A stretch of 64,000 nt of DNA, from the NCBI RefSeq assembly GCF_000379765.1, contig NZ_KB903437.1:101794-165793 (forward strand). Reading direction: 5' to 3'. This stretch comes from Flexithrix dorotheae DSM 6795 (GTDB lineage Bacteria > Bacteroidota > Bacteroidia > Cytophagales > Flammeovirgaceae). The translations under genes and the position numbers were made by a program. Under the pieces are notes generated by a model, which did no database searches, was not told the DNA's origin, and worked only from the letters and a program-made list of their open reading frames with translations. Shown piece after piece: positions 34,346-42,664 of this stretch; the first letter of the stretch is position 1; every line of letters begins with the position of its first letter.

Positions 34346-35746
34346 TTAAACCTCTTCGGCTACATTAGTGATATAACCGTTAATGGCCGCTGCTGCCACT
34401 GTAAGCGGACTTGCTAAAATCGTTCTGGCTCCAGGTCCCTGTCTTCCTTCAAAATTCCTGTTAGAAGTAGAAATGCTGTACTGTCCTTTAGGAACTTTAT
34501 CTTCATTCATTGCCAAACAAGCAGAACATCCGGGCTCTCTGAATTTAAATCCGGCTTCTTCAATGATTTTATCTAATCCTTCGGCTCTAGCCTGATTTTC
34601 TACCTGCTTGGAACCAGGAACAATCAGATCATTTACATGATCGGCTTTTTTCTTCCCTTTCACATAATCGGCAAAAATTCTAAGGTCTTCAATTCTTCCA
34701 TTAGTACAACTTCCGATGAAAACCCAGTCAATTTTCTTCCCAATCATATTATCTCCGGGATTGAAGCCCATATAATCAAGTGATTTTTTGAAAGTGATTC
34801 TGTTATTTTCTCCTTCAATTTTATCTAATGTTGGGATATGGCTGTCTACCCTTACACCCATGCCTGGGTTTGTTCCGTAAGTTACCATTGGCCCGATATC
34901 TTCGGCTTTTATATATAATTCCTTATCGAATTTTGCGCCTTCATCAGTTTTCAATGATTTCCAGTAGGCCACCGCTTTTTCCCAGTTTTCGCCTTTTGGA
35001 GCATGTTCTCTTCCTTCTATATAGTTAAAAGTAGTTTGGTCAGGAGCGATCATTCCTCCTCTGGCCCCCATCTCAATTGACATGTTACAAACAGTCATTC
35101 TGGCCTCCATAGAAAGTGATTCAATCGCAGAACCACAGTATTCTACAAAATATCCAGTACCTCCAGATGAAGATATCTGGGAGATAATATATAAGATGAT
35201 ATCTTTTGACAATACACCTTTACCCAATTCACCATCAATTTGAATTTTCATGGTTTTAGGCTTGGATTGAAGTAAACACTGTGTGGCTAATACGCTTTCT
35301 ACCTGGCTCGTTCCGATACCAAAAGCTATCGCTCCAAAAGCTCCATGGGTGGATGTATGTGAATCACCACAAACTATGGTCATTCCCGGTTGGGTAATTC
35401 CCAATTCTGGTCCAATGATATGCACAATACCATGATTAGGATGACCTAATCCAAACATCTGAACACCGTATTTTTCGCAATTGTCTTTAAGTTTGGCAAC
35501 CTGAAGACGTGAAAGTTCTTCCTGGATAGGCAAATGCTGATCTTTTGTTGGAACATTGTGATCAGGTGTTGCAACCGTATTTTGAGTTCTGAATACCTCA
35601 ATTCCTCTTTTTTCTAATCCAGCAAAAGCTTGTGGACTGGTTACCTCATGCACCAAATGTCGGTCGATGTATAGAATCTCAGTGCTATCATCTATTTTAT
35701 GCACAATATGCGCATCCCAAACCTTCTCAAATAACGTTTTTGCCAT
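34346..35746 (-). CDS. leuC: 3-isopropylmalate dehydratase large subunit
   Basis: A 466-residue aconitase-family enzyme with a [4Fe-4S] cluster. [15 protein letters not shown] opens the protein; [32 protein letters not shown], and the cluster ligands in [13 protein letters not shown] and [11 protein letters not shown] are all present. It is the first gene of leuCDB. No leuA, ilv or other branched-chain gene is present in the window. The upstream 150 nt hold a candidate leader peptide and hairpins (see 35768-35897), which suggests regulation by leucine or isoleucine supply. Confidence 0.97.
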   Translation of the reverse strand: MAKTLFEKVWDAHIVHKIDDSTEILYIDRHLVHEVTSPQAFAGLEKRGIEVFRTQNTVATPDHNVPTKDQHLPIQEELSRLQVAKLKDNCEKYGVQMFGLGHPNHGIVHIIGPELGITQPGMTIVCGDSHTSTHGAFGAIAFGIGTSQVESVLATQCLLQSKPKTMKIQIDGELGKGVLSKDIILYIISQISSSGGTGYFVEYCGSAIESLSMEARMTVCNMSIEMGARGGMIAPDQTTFNYIEGREHAPKGENWEKAVAYWKSLKTDEGAKFDKELYIKAEDIGPMVTYGTNPGMGVRVDSHIPTLDKIEGENNRITFKKSLDYMGFNPGDNMIGKKIDWVFIGSCTNGRIEDLRIFADYVKGKKKADHVNDLIVPGSKQVENQARAEGLDKIIEEAGFKFREPGCSACLAMNEDKVPKGQYSISTSNRNFEGRQGPGARTILASPLTVAAAAINGYITNVAEEV

Positions 35747-35807
35747 TTATTTAAAAATTTAATATTTAAGTAGCCGGGCGGGTAAACTGCTACAATGGTT
35801 GCCACAA

Positions 35808-35837
35808 CTACTTGATTGTAAGTAAAATAATTCTCAT
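35808..35837 (-). promoter_or_regulatory. Candidate leader peptide MRIILLTIK upstream of leuC
   Basis: A nine-codon frame, ATG AGA ATT ATT TTA CTT ACA ATC AAG TAG, encodes Met-Arg-Ile-Ile-Leu-Leu-Thr-Ile-Lys, so five of nine codons are Ile or Leu. It ends 61 nt before leuC. The AAGTAG at its stop can pair with CTACTT just before leuC (35768-35773), while GTAGC and GCTAC (35789-35793 and 35770-35774) form a competing hairpin. Such an arrangement fits transcription or translation attenuation, but no strong terminator T-run is visible. This is a proposal from sequence only. Confidence 0.4.
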
Positions 35838-35856
35838 TTGTAAAAGTCCGAGGACT

Positions 35857-35897
35857 GGTCTGTATTTAACTACCTGATTGACGGTGAAATACAGGCC
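35857..35897 (-). promoter_or_regulatory. Hairpin in the leu leader
   Basis: An 11-bp inverted repeat (GGTCTGTATTT 35857-35867 / AAATACAGGCC 35887-35897, one G-T pair) lies upstream of the candidate leader peptide. Its loop contains AACTACCTGATTG, which recurs with one change at 35806-35818 around the end of the leader peptide. Confidence 0.45.
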
Positions 35898-36532
35898 TTT
35901 TCAAATTGGTGGGTAAATATAGTTTAAAAAAATATTCCGTATCCTATTCGGGAATTGAAAGGAATTAGCAAAAAAATGCTAAAAAATTAAGTCTATCACT
36001 ATGATTATTTGAAACAATATCATTTAGAATTATGAAAATTTTAAATAACTACAATAAATTTTATTTAATTCTTAATTTTAATACTAATAATGATGGTAAG
36101 TTATAAAAATGATTGAATGATGGTTTTTTAATTTACAGCTTCTAAATAAAATTTTCCTCCTGCTCTATAAAGTTATTCAATTCACCTGCTTTCAAGAAAT
36201 TCCACCACCTGATTAACTTAAATTTTCTCTAACAACTACAAATTGAACACAGAAGGATTCTCTCCATAATGTGCCCAGGTTTTCTCTAATTCCTTAAAGG
36301 CTAAAAAATGCCAAAAAGTATAAAATTAGGCTAAGTATATCTTGTATAGTACTAAAAATGGATTTTAGTGCTAATTATAGATTAAAAAATTGGTGAATGT
36401 CTAAGTAATTATTTTAAAGTGAAAAGAATTTACAAATTAGTTTTTGAAATGCATATAGTGCCTAATTTGTGAAAAGTATAAAGATTATTATCGGTATATA
36501 ATTGTGTCATTATTCAATTTAACAATTAAATC
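35898..36532. other. AT-rich gene-free stretch between leuC and the LysM gene
   Basis: No protein gene supported. The longest open stretch is a start-less 31-codon frame on the minus strand (36236-36330). No tRNA or clear promoter was seen for either flanking gene. Confidence 0.55.
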
Positions 36533-38098
36533 ATGACGCATATTACCAATCACCTCTCACAAAATTGTGGCTATAAGGTTAGAAGTATTCAGCCTGAAAA
36601 TGAATATTTAAAAAGGCTATTTGGGGAAAGAGTTAAGTATATTTTTATGATGCTGGTAACGATTTTCTTGCTTCAAAACAACCTGGAATTGTCAGCAGAG
36701 CACAATAGCAAAACTTTCACTTACACCGTAAAAAGCGGGGATTCTCTTTATAAAATTTCAAGGGAAACAGGGATTAGTATAAATGATATTATTAGAATCA
36801 ATAATTTAAAGGGGAACAATATACTTATAGGCCAGCATTTAATCATACCAACTACAGCATCCAGACAACAAGCGACAAATGTAGTTGCAAAGCAGGTTGT
36901 AAAAACAAGCGCTGTTTATTCCAACAGCAATCAGAAAAAGCATATAGTGAAAAGAGGAGATACTTTGTTTGGTATTTCTAAAAAATATGGAATTCCGGTG
37001 AAACAGATCATCAATGAAAATAAATTGAATTCTACTACAATCAGAAGCGGACAACTTTTGACGATTTCCAACAAAGTGGATACTGAAGTTGAATCCAAGT
37101 TTAAACAATCGGAGTATTACCAAAATAATTATCAGACCAATACCAATCAAAAAATCAGTAATTATGAGCTACAAGCTGTTTGGTTAGCAAGAAATGAGTT
37201 TTCCATGGTAAAATCGAATCAGGGAAATTTTTCTGATAGAAATACCTACAATATTTATCACAGGTCTCAATTTTTAGCCAATGTTTCTGATAATATCCAA
37301 AGTAGATATGCAGTAAATAGTCGGGGAATTCAATATAATGATCCAAATAAGATTTCTTATTACCACATCAGGAATTATGGCTTTTCACATCAAGTTGCAA
37401 ATGCATTGGCGTTTGCCTCATCCAATGAAGGTGGGCCAAGTGCATTGAATTTTTATGATGGTGCAGGTTCTTTTGGATTTATTCAGTTTACCTTAAAATA
37501 TGGTTCATTTGCTAAATTTGTTTCGCATTTAAAAGAAAATGATTATCTTACGTACAAGAACTATCTGGTAAGATATGGAATTCGGCTTGAAAACGGCTTC
37601 AATAAATATGGGGAGCCTTCTGAAGAGTTGGTAGTTTATGCCCCTGAAGGCTATAGAGGAATTACCAGGATTACCGGAGATTTAATTTTTGATTATATTA
37701 TAGACCATAAAACATTATACGGTCCACTAATTTTATTAGGACAAAATACTACTAAAATACAAATAGAGTCAGCTTACCAACAATACTATAAATCCGCAGA
37801 AAACTTACAAATAAACCTTTTTGGATACAATAAAAATCTAAGTGTATCAAATTTACTCGAAACCACGGCAGGAATGACTGCCCTTACTGATCTTTGTGTA
37901 AAATTAGGGGAGGATGGCACCAAAAGACTTATTGAAAAAACAATTAACAGCTTGTTGATTTCAACCTCTTTTTCCATACAAGGTCTTTATAATCTAAATG
38001 ATAACCAAATAATACAAGCTATTATCAATAATTCTGATGATTTATTGGTAAAGCGAAGATTGACCAAATTAATATATCAACAACAACAAGTTCTCTAG
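36533..38098 (+). CDS. LysM protein with a lysozyme-like C-terminal domain
   Basis: A 521-residue envelope protein. A membrane anchor or long signal lies at residues 36-48, preceded by a 35-residue N-terminus. Two LysM peptidoglycan-binding domains follow: YTVKSGDSLYKISRETGIS (about 64-106) and HIVKRGDTLFGISKKYGIP (about 137-179). After a Gln/Asn-rich linker comes a helical domain with ASSNEGGPSALNF (Glu299) and, 14 residues later, GAGSFGFIQF. A glutamate followed by a Gly-Phe-Ile-Gln segment resembles the catalytic region of lytic transglycosylases and phage-type lysozymes, so it may cut peptidoglycan. The C-terminal ~150 residues are helical and unknown. Start could also be at Met39 or Met40, but that would shorten the signal. 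Confidence 0.72.
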   Translation: MTHITNHLSQNCGYKVRSIQPENEYLKRLFGERVKYIFMMLVTIFLLQNNLELSAEHNSKTFTYTVKSGDSLYKISRETGISINDIIRINNLKGNNILIGQHLIIPTTASRQQATNVVAKQVVKTSAVYSNSNQKKHIVKRGDTLFGISKKYGIPVKQIINENKLNSTTIRSGQLLTISNKVDTEVESKFKQSEYYQNNYQTNTNQKISNYELQAVWLARNEFSMVKSNQGNFSDRNTYNIYHRSQFLANVSDNIQSRYAVNSRGIQYNDPNKISYYHIRNYGFSHQVANALAFASSNEGGPSALNFYDGAGSFGFIQFTLKYGSFAKFVSHLKENDYLTYKNYLVRYGIRLENGFNKYGEPSEELVVYAPEGYRGITRITGDLIFDYIIDHKTLYGPLILLGQNTTKIQIESAYQQYYKSAENLQINLFGYNKNLSVSNLLETTAGMTALTDLCVKLGEDGTKRLIEKTINSLLISTSFSIQGLYNLNDNQIIQAIINNSDDLLVKRRLTKLIYQQQQVL

Positions 38099-38201
38099 CT
38101 TTAAACAATTAAACCTTCACTACATTATTTTCTTAAATAAGTATAAAATTTTGATCATTTAATAAAGATTAAAATTTTTTATTAATACCACGTTATTTGT
38201 T

Positions 38202-38384
38202 ATGAGAAGGCTAATTGATAAGCTTAATAAGGTTAGAAATTTTAAAACTAGAAGAACTATGAACAACAAGGTTAAAGATATATGGCAGCAAAGGAGAGAA
38301 TGGGTTAAAAAAATGGAAATGAAAGAAAAGGGCTTGAATAGTGGAAAGGAAAAAATGAAAGCTACCTATAATAATTTAGGATAA
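38202..38384 (+). CDS. Small basic protein, unknown
   Basis: A 60-residue, strongly basic frame (many Lys/Arg, few acidic residues), e.g. KVRNFKTRRTMNNKVKDIW and WVKKMEMKEKGLNSGKEKM. It follows the LysM gene by 103 nt and precedes a strong terminator at 38480. There is no family match I recognise; a start at Met20 is also possible. It may be real or a chance frame in A-rich DNA. Confidence 0.4.
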   Translation: MRRLIDKLNKVRNFKTRRTMNNKVKDIWQQRREWVKKMEMKEKGLNSGKEKMKATYNNLG

Positions 38385-38479
38385 AGTTTGAAATAGCAAT
38401 TTCCATATCAGGAAATTTGAAGAAAGTTTAAAAATCTCATCGTCAGGGCCAGAATACCGATGATGTGTATAAAATATAT

Positions 38480-38523
38480 AAAGCTGATTAATAGGCTAAA
38501 AATCTATTAATCAGCTTTTTTTT
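38480..38523. terminator. Strong intrinsic terminator
   Basis: Perfect 15-bp stem AAAGCTGATTAATAG (38480-38494) / CTATTAATCAGCTTT (38504-38518) with a 9-nt loop, followed by TTTTT on the plus strand. It ends the rightward unit (LysM gene and the small basic ORF) and may also stop the leftward regulator gene. Confidence 0.82.
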
Positions 38524-38627
38524 GCCAAATGGCTACAAAAAGGGATAATAAGTGTTGATTATCAGGATGTAACATTTTTAGATACAGATTGGAAACAAAA
38601 CCTCTGGTTATCAACTTTTAAAATCCT

Positions 38628-39323
38628 TTACCATTTATCTTTCAGTAATTCCCTAAATGGCCGGCTTACAGGAAGCCATTTCTCTCCTACTTTAACTTTG
38701 TCGGCAGTGTAGGCCTCTACCTTGTCTTTTGCCACTACAAATGATCGGTGTATTTGAAGGAAATAGGATTCAGGTAATTTAGTCATCAATTCTTTTAAAG
38801 TGATTTTGGTTATAAAGGGCTTTTCCATTTCAGATACCATTTTTACATAATCTCCCATCACCTCAATAAATAGAATCCGCTCAAGCTCCACCCGGACCAT
38901 TTGCCGATTTTGCTTCAAATAAATGGCCTCCTGCTTATTTTCCTGAGGTTTCCCGGATTTCGCTCCTTGCAATTTCTGAAACCGGTAAATAGCTTTCATA
39001 AAACGATCGAAACTTACAGGTTTTAAAAGGTAATCTACCACTTCCAGCTCAAAAGCCTGTACCGCATAATCCCGATGAGCTGTTATTAAGATTGCTTTTG
39101 GAGCAGTAGACCATGTTTTCAAAAAAGAGAGACCATTTAATTCTGGCATTTCAATATCCAGCAGCAGTAAATCAATAGCATCTTTCTCCAAATATTCGGG
39201 AATTTCCCAGGCGCCCTTGCAAATTCCTGCCACTTCCAAAAAAGGGACTTTAGAAGTATATCCACTAATCAATTCTCGCGCATAAGGCTCATCATCAATG
39301 ATCAGGCATTTAATGTTGTTCAT
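38628..39323 (-). CDS. LytTR-type response regulator
   Basis: A 231-residue regulator. The receiver domain (1-120) has the acidic pair Asp10-Asp11, the phosphorylation site Asp56 in LLLLDIEMPELNG and the switch lysine in VDYLLKPVSF. The C-terminal LytTR DNA-binding domain (about 130-231) shows IYLKQNRQMVRVELERILF, VMGDYVKMVSEM and the recognition part YFLQIHRSFVVAKDKV. Its start overlaps the 3' end of the histidine kinase gene by 14 nt, so they form a two-component pair. Direct targets are not known; the divergent gene at 40557 is the nearest candidate. Confidence 0.93.
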   Translation of the reverse strand: MNNIKCLIIDDEPYARELISGYTSKVPFLEVAGICKGAWEIPEYLEKDAIDLLLLDIEMPELNGLSFLKTWSTAPKAILITAHRDYAVQAFELEVVDYLLKPVSFDRFMKAIYRFQKLQGAKSGKPQENKQEAIYLKQNRQMVRVELERILFIEVMGDYVKMVSEMEKPFITKITLKELMTKLPESYFLQIHRSFVVAKDKVEAYTADKVKVGEKWLPVSRPFRELLKDKW

Positions 39324-40362
39324 GGGCAGGCAAGGTTAAATAAACAGTAAAAGAATCTGAGTAGTCCTTTAAATGCAGTTGGTATTGGTTATTGTATAAG
39401 TAATCTAGTTGCTTCCTGATATTCTCCAACCCAATCCCCAATGATTTTGCATTTTGGCTGGCTATTGCTTTTGAGTTTTTTATATAAATCAGAATCTGTT
39501 GTTTTTCTATTTCTATTCTCACAATAATAAAAGCTTTGTCCCTGGCATTTTTAACTCCATGTTTAAAGCAGTTTTCCAAAAAGGTAATTAATAAAAGTGG
39601 GGGGACCTGATATAGAGCTAAGGAAATATTGGCTTCCATTGTCAATTCCAGTTTATCATGGTAGCGCATGGATTCCAAATACGCAAAATCCTGCATTTTC
39701 TCCCACTCAACCTCCAGATTCACCCAGGTTTCTTTTCCCTGATGAAGTACATAATCGAGCAAATGGCTTAGTTTCATCACTACTTCCGGAGCTTTATCTG
39801 ATTTTTGAAGCGTAAGGTAATATAAATTGTTTAGTGTATTGAAAAGAAAATGTGGGTGTAACTGGGTTTTCAAAAACATCAGTTCGGCTTCACTTTTTCC
39901 CTGCAAAGCCAGCAGATATTTCCTTTGCATGGTATGCCATTGTTCAGTTACGCTTATAGTTACAAAAAGCAGGATGAAAAAATAGGTGGTACCCACAAAG
40001 GAATAAAAGCTTTGAATGGGAGCCAATAGTTTATAATAAGAATAACCGGCCATCCAGGCTAAGGATGTATACAAAATAATTACTATCCCATAAATAGAGG
40101 CGATAAAAGTATAGAAAAGGTAAAGAAAAAAATACCATAGCTGATCTTTTAACAAGTAGTGAGGAATAAGGTGTTTTACTATAAAATACGCAGTAATCAT
40201 TACCAGAGGCATTAACAGACAAGTCAGAATAGTGGCCTCCCCAAATCTTTGCTCAAAGTGCCCGAAATGGTAAATGCTGAACAGGAAAAGTAAACTCCAG
40301 AAAATTACCTGAGCAATTTTATATAAATTCTTTTGTTTCATTTCAATGACTATATTATGCAT
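39310..40362 (-). CDS. LytS-like sensor histidine kinase (His_kinase family)
   Basis: A 350-residue inner-membrane kinase. Four transmembrane helices occupy about residues 15-140, with almost no periplasmic domain. The cytoplasmic part has the HisKA_7TM-type phosphoacceptor in TQLHPHFLFNTLNNLYYL (His near 166) and an ATPase part with LITFLENCFKHGVKNA and KSLGIGLENIRKQLDYLY, the N and G boxes of the PF06580 class. A start at Met8 (40341) is an alternative. It overlaps the response regulator gene by 14 nt. The signal is unknown. Confidence 0.92.
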   Translation of the reverse strand: MHNIVIEMKQKNLYKIAQVIFWSLLFLFSIYHFGHFEQRFGEATILTCLLMPLVMITAYFIVKHLIPHYLLKDQLWYFFLYLFYTFIASIYGIVIILYTSLAWMAGYSYYKLLAPIQSFYSFVGTTYFFILLFVTISVTEQWHTMQRKYLLALQGKSEAELMFLKTQLHPHFLFNTLNNLYYLTLQKSDKAPEVVMKLSHLLDYVLHQGKETWVNLEVEWEKMQDFAYLESMRYHDKLELTMEANISLALYQVPPLLLITFLENCFKHGVKNARDKAFIIVRIEIEKQQILIYIKNSKAIASQNAKSLGIGLENIRKQLDYLYNNQYQLHLKDYSDSFTVYLTLPAHEQH

Positions 40363-40556
40363 TTTCCTGTAGATGCTGAATTAAAGTCGATGATTTACCA
40401 AATTAAGAAGGTAGATTACTCAATAAAAGATGGAATCCAATTGTCGATTTCCCCATGTCAAATATCCCCTTAAACAAGGAACCCGGCTATATTTTTTCCA
40501 CTTCAATTTTAATACTTTTAGGATTGTAGCATGTAAAACCAAAAAAATTAAAAAAA

Positions 40557-40937
40557 ATGAATTTAGTTGAATGGCATTATGAGGGAGGTTTAGATTATAT
40601 GCTTCCAATCAGTATTCTTTTAATTACTATACTTGTTCTTTTTTCCATTTTTATGCTGCGGAAATTTAAAGGACAACTTATTCCAAAATGGTTAGAAAAG
40701 AGCATATATCAAATCGGGCTATTTAGCTTCTTTTTTGGCTTGTTAGGCCAAATACTAGGCCTTGTTAATGGATTAGATGCTATTGAAAAGGCAGGGGCTA
40801 TATCACAGGGAATTTTAGCAGGGGGATTAAAAGTCAGTTTTTATCCTACTATCTATGGACTGATTGTTTTCCTTATCTCACAGGTATTTAATTTTATCAT
40901 GACCAGGCTTAGCCCATCTTCCAAACAACAAGCATAA
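40557..40937 (+). CDS. Small MotA/TolQ/ExbB-like membrane protein
   Basis: A 126-residue protein with three helices (about 14-34, 49-72 and 92-114). The third helix and its approach, ISQGILAGGLKVSFYPTIYGLIVFLIS, resemble the conserved core of MotA/TolQ/ExbB proton-channel subunits, though the protein is much shorter than those (over 200 residues) and has no partner ExbD/TolR gene nearby. It is divergent from the LytTR two-component pair. A channel role is inferred only. Transcription ends at the terminator at 40977. Confidence 0.62.
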   Translation: MNLVEWHYEGGLDYMLPISILLITILVLFSIFMLRKFKGQLIPKWLEKSIYQIGLFSFFFGLLGQILGLVNGLDAIEKAGAISQGILAGGLKVSFYPTIYGLIVFLISQVFNFIMTRLSPSSKQQA

Positions 40938-40976
40938 GTAGAAATTCAGAATTTATAATTATCTATTGATTAAATA

Positions 40977-41015
40977 AAAAAGAGGTTGCCCGAAAAGGGC
41001 AGCCTCTTTTTTTTA
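40977..41015. terminator. Bidirectional terminator
   Basis: 15-bp stem AAAAAGAGGTTGCCC (40977-40991) / GGGCAGCCTCTTTTT (40997-41011) with one G-T pair and a GAAAA loop, flanked by A and T runs. It separates the convergent small membrane gene and mnmE. Confidence 0.85.
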
Positions 41016-41035
41016 TCTATCGATGTTTGTATTGG

Positions 41036-42418
41036 TTACTTTCCGATACAAAATTTGGAAAAGATATTAGCTAAAAGATCGTCTGTTGTGATCTCACCTG
41101 TGATCTCCCCTAAAAAATGTAAAGCCTCTCTGATGTCCAGGGCAAGGAAATCTCCAGAAACCCCATTCTCCAGTGCCTGAATAACGTCTACAAGTGCTTT
41201 TTGGGTATTTACCAGATTTTCATAATGCCGAACATTGGTTACCACAGTATTCCCTGTTTTAAAACTGTCCAGGTTTACCACTTCAAGTAATTTCTTTTTA
41301 AGTGATTCAATATGAAGTTTTTTCCCAGCCGAAATACCAAAGAAATGCTGAATATTGGAAAATTCCTCCGGAAGTTCTCCCTTTTCAAGCAAATCAATTT
41401 TATTGGCGATTACCAAAAACGGAATATTCATTTCTTCCAAATGCTTAATTTCATCAAAAAGCTCTGAAACTTCAGTTTCCTTTACATCGAAAAGGTAGAT
41501 GATTAATGAAGCATCTTTCATTTTTTCATAGGTTCTTTTTACGCCTATGGCTTCTACTTTGTCTTCAGTTTGTCTTAGCCCGGCAGTATCAATAAACCTG
41601 AAACTGATTCCACCAATTACCAATTCATCTTCAATAAAATCTCTGGTTGTTCCGGGAATTTCAGAAACAATAGCCTTTTCTTCATTTAATAAAGCATTTA
41701 ATAAAGTCGATTTCCCTGCATTTGGTTTTCCGGCAATTACGGTAGGCACTCCGTTTTTGATCACATTTCCTAAATCAAAGGATTCAATTAAATCTTTTAA
41801 AATACTCTGGAGGTGGGTAACTAGACTTTTCAGTTCTGCCCTGTCGGCAAATTCCACATCCTCTTCGCTGAAGTCTAATTCCAATTCTATCAAAGAAGCG
41901 AAATTGATTAACTTTTCCCTTAAAGTTTTAATTTCTTTCGAAAACCCACCTCTCATCTGATTGAGTGCCGCATGATGCGATACTTCTGAATCAGAAGCAA
42001 TTAAATCGGCAACTGCCTCGGCCTGAGCTAAATCCAGTTTTCCATTAGTAAAAGCTCTTTTAGTAAATTCACCTGGGTTGGCATATCTCACCTTGTTTTT
42101 CTGAAATAATTGAATAATTTTTCTAACAATATAAGCCGAACCATGGCAGGATATCTCTACAACATTTTCACCTGTATAAGAATTAGGGTTTCGGAATAGA
42201 GAAACCAATACTTCATCTATAATTGTATTTTCATCTCTAAGGGTTCCGAAATGGATGGTATGTGTTTTTTGTTTTTCCAGGTCCTTTCCTTTAAAAACCT
42301 TATTCGTAATCTTTATGGCATCCTCCCCGGTTAACCGGATGACAGCTATAGCTCCTTTACCCGTAGGGGTGGAAAGTGCTATAATGGTATCATGATTATC
42401 CTGATATTTATTAATCAT
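41036..42418 (-). CDS. mnmE: tRNA uridine-5-carboxymethylaminomethyl modification GTPase MnmE
   Basis: A 460-residue MnmE (TrmE). With MnmG it makes the cmnm5 modification of U34 in certain tRNAs. The N-terminal folate-binding domain opens DTIIALSTPTGKGAIAVIRL; the central G domain has GKPNAGKSTLLNAL (P-loop), DFIEDELVIGG, DTAGLRQTED and NKIDLL; the protein ends with FSKFCIGK, the conserved C-terminal Cys. Length is normal. It is a single leftward gene bounded by the terminator at 41011-40977 and the divergent sensor gene. Confidence 0.96.
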   Translation of the reverse strand: MINKYQDNHDTIIALSTPTGKGAIAVIRLTGEDAIKITNKVFKGKDLEKQKTHTIHFGTLRDENTIIDEVLVSLFRNPNSYTGENVVEISCHGSAYIVRKIIQLFQKNKVRYANPGEFTKRAFTNGKLDLAQAEAVADLIASDSEVSHHAALNQMRGGFSKEIKTLREKLINFASLIELELDFSEEDVEFADRAELKSLVTHLQSILKDLIESFDLGNVIKNGVPTVIAGKPNAGKSTLLNALLNEEKAIVSEIPGTTRDFIEDELVIGGISFRFIDTAGLRQTEDKVEAIGVKRTYEKMKDASLIIYLFDVKETEVSELFDEIKHLEEMNIPFLVIANKIDLLEKGELPEEFSNIQHFFGISAGKKLHIESLKKKLLEVVNLDSFKTGNTVVTNVRHYENLVNTQKALVDVIQALENGVSGDFLALDIREALHFLGEITGEITTDDLLANIFSKFCIGK

Positions 42419-42664
42419 ACTGAGTTATTCTATGGATTATAAAGTGCAAAGTAATAAAAAAAGAAGTTGTAATTAATTGGAAATGGATGATAGTGTATTT
42501 CCAGGTTGGCAAATTGATCAATCTTTAATAATAATACTCTTTTGTTAATGGCGTTAGGGTTCTACTAACAGGGATTTTTTTGTCCTGAATACCAGATTTT
42601 TTGAACAATAAACAAGCCTCTTAAGTCTCATTACTTTCTTACCAATTTCCAATTAATATTTTAA

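Noticed and set aside
36032..36106. 24-codon ORF in the leuC-LysM gap
   Set aside because: Composition is only A/T-driven (Asn/Leu/Phe/Ile), no start context or neighbour link.
36236..36330. Start-less minus-strand frame with protein-like text (LEKTWAHYGENPSVFNL)
   Set aside because: About 31 codons without ATG between stops; could be a relic of a gene or a repeat, but cannot be supported alone.
41547..41960. 137-codon plus-strand frame
   Set aside because: It is the antisense shadow of mnmE, Ser/Phe-rich with no domain.
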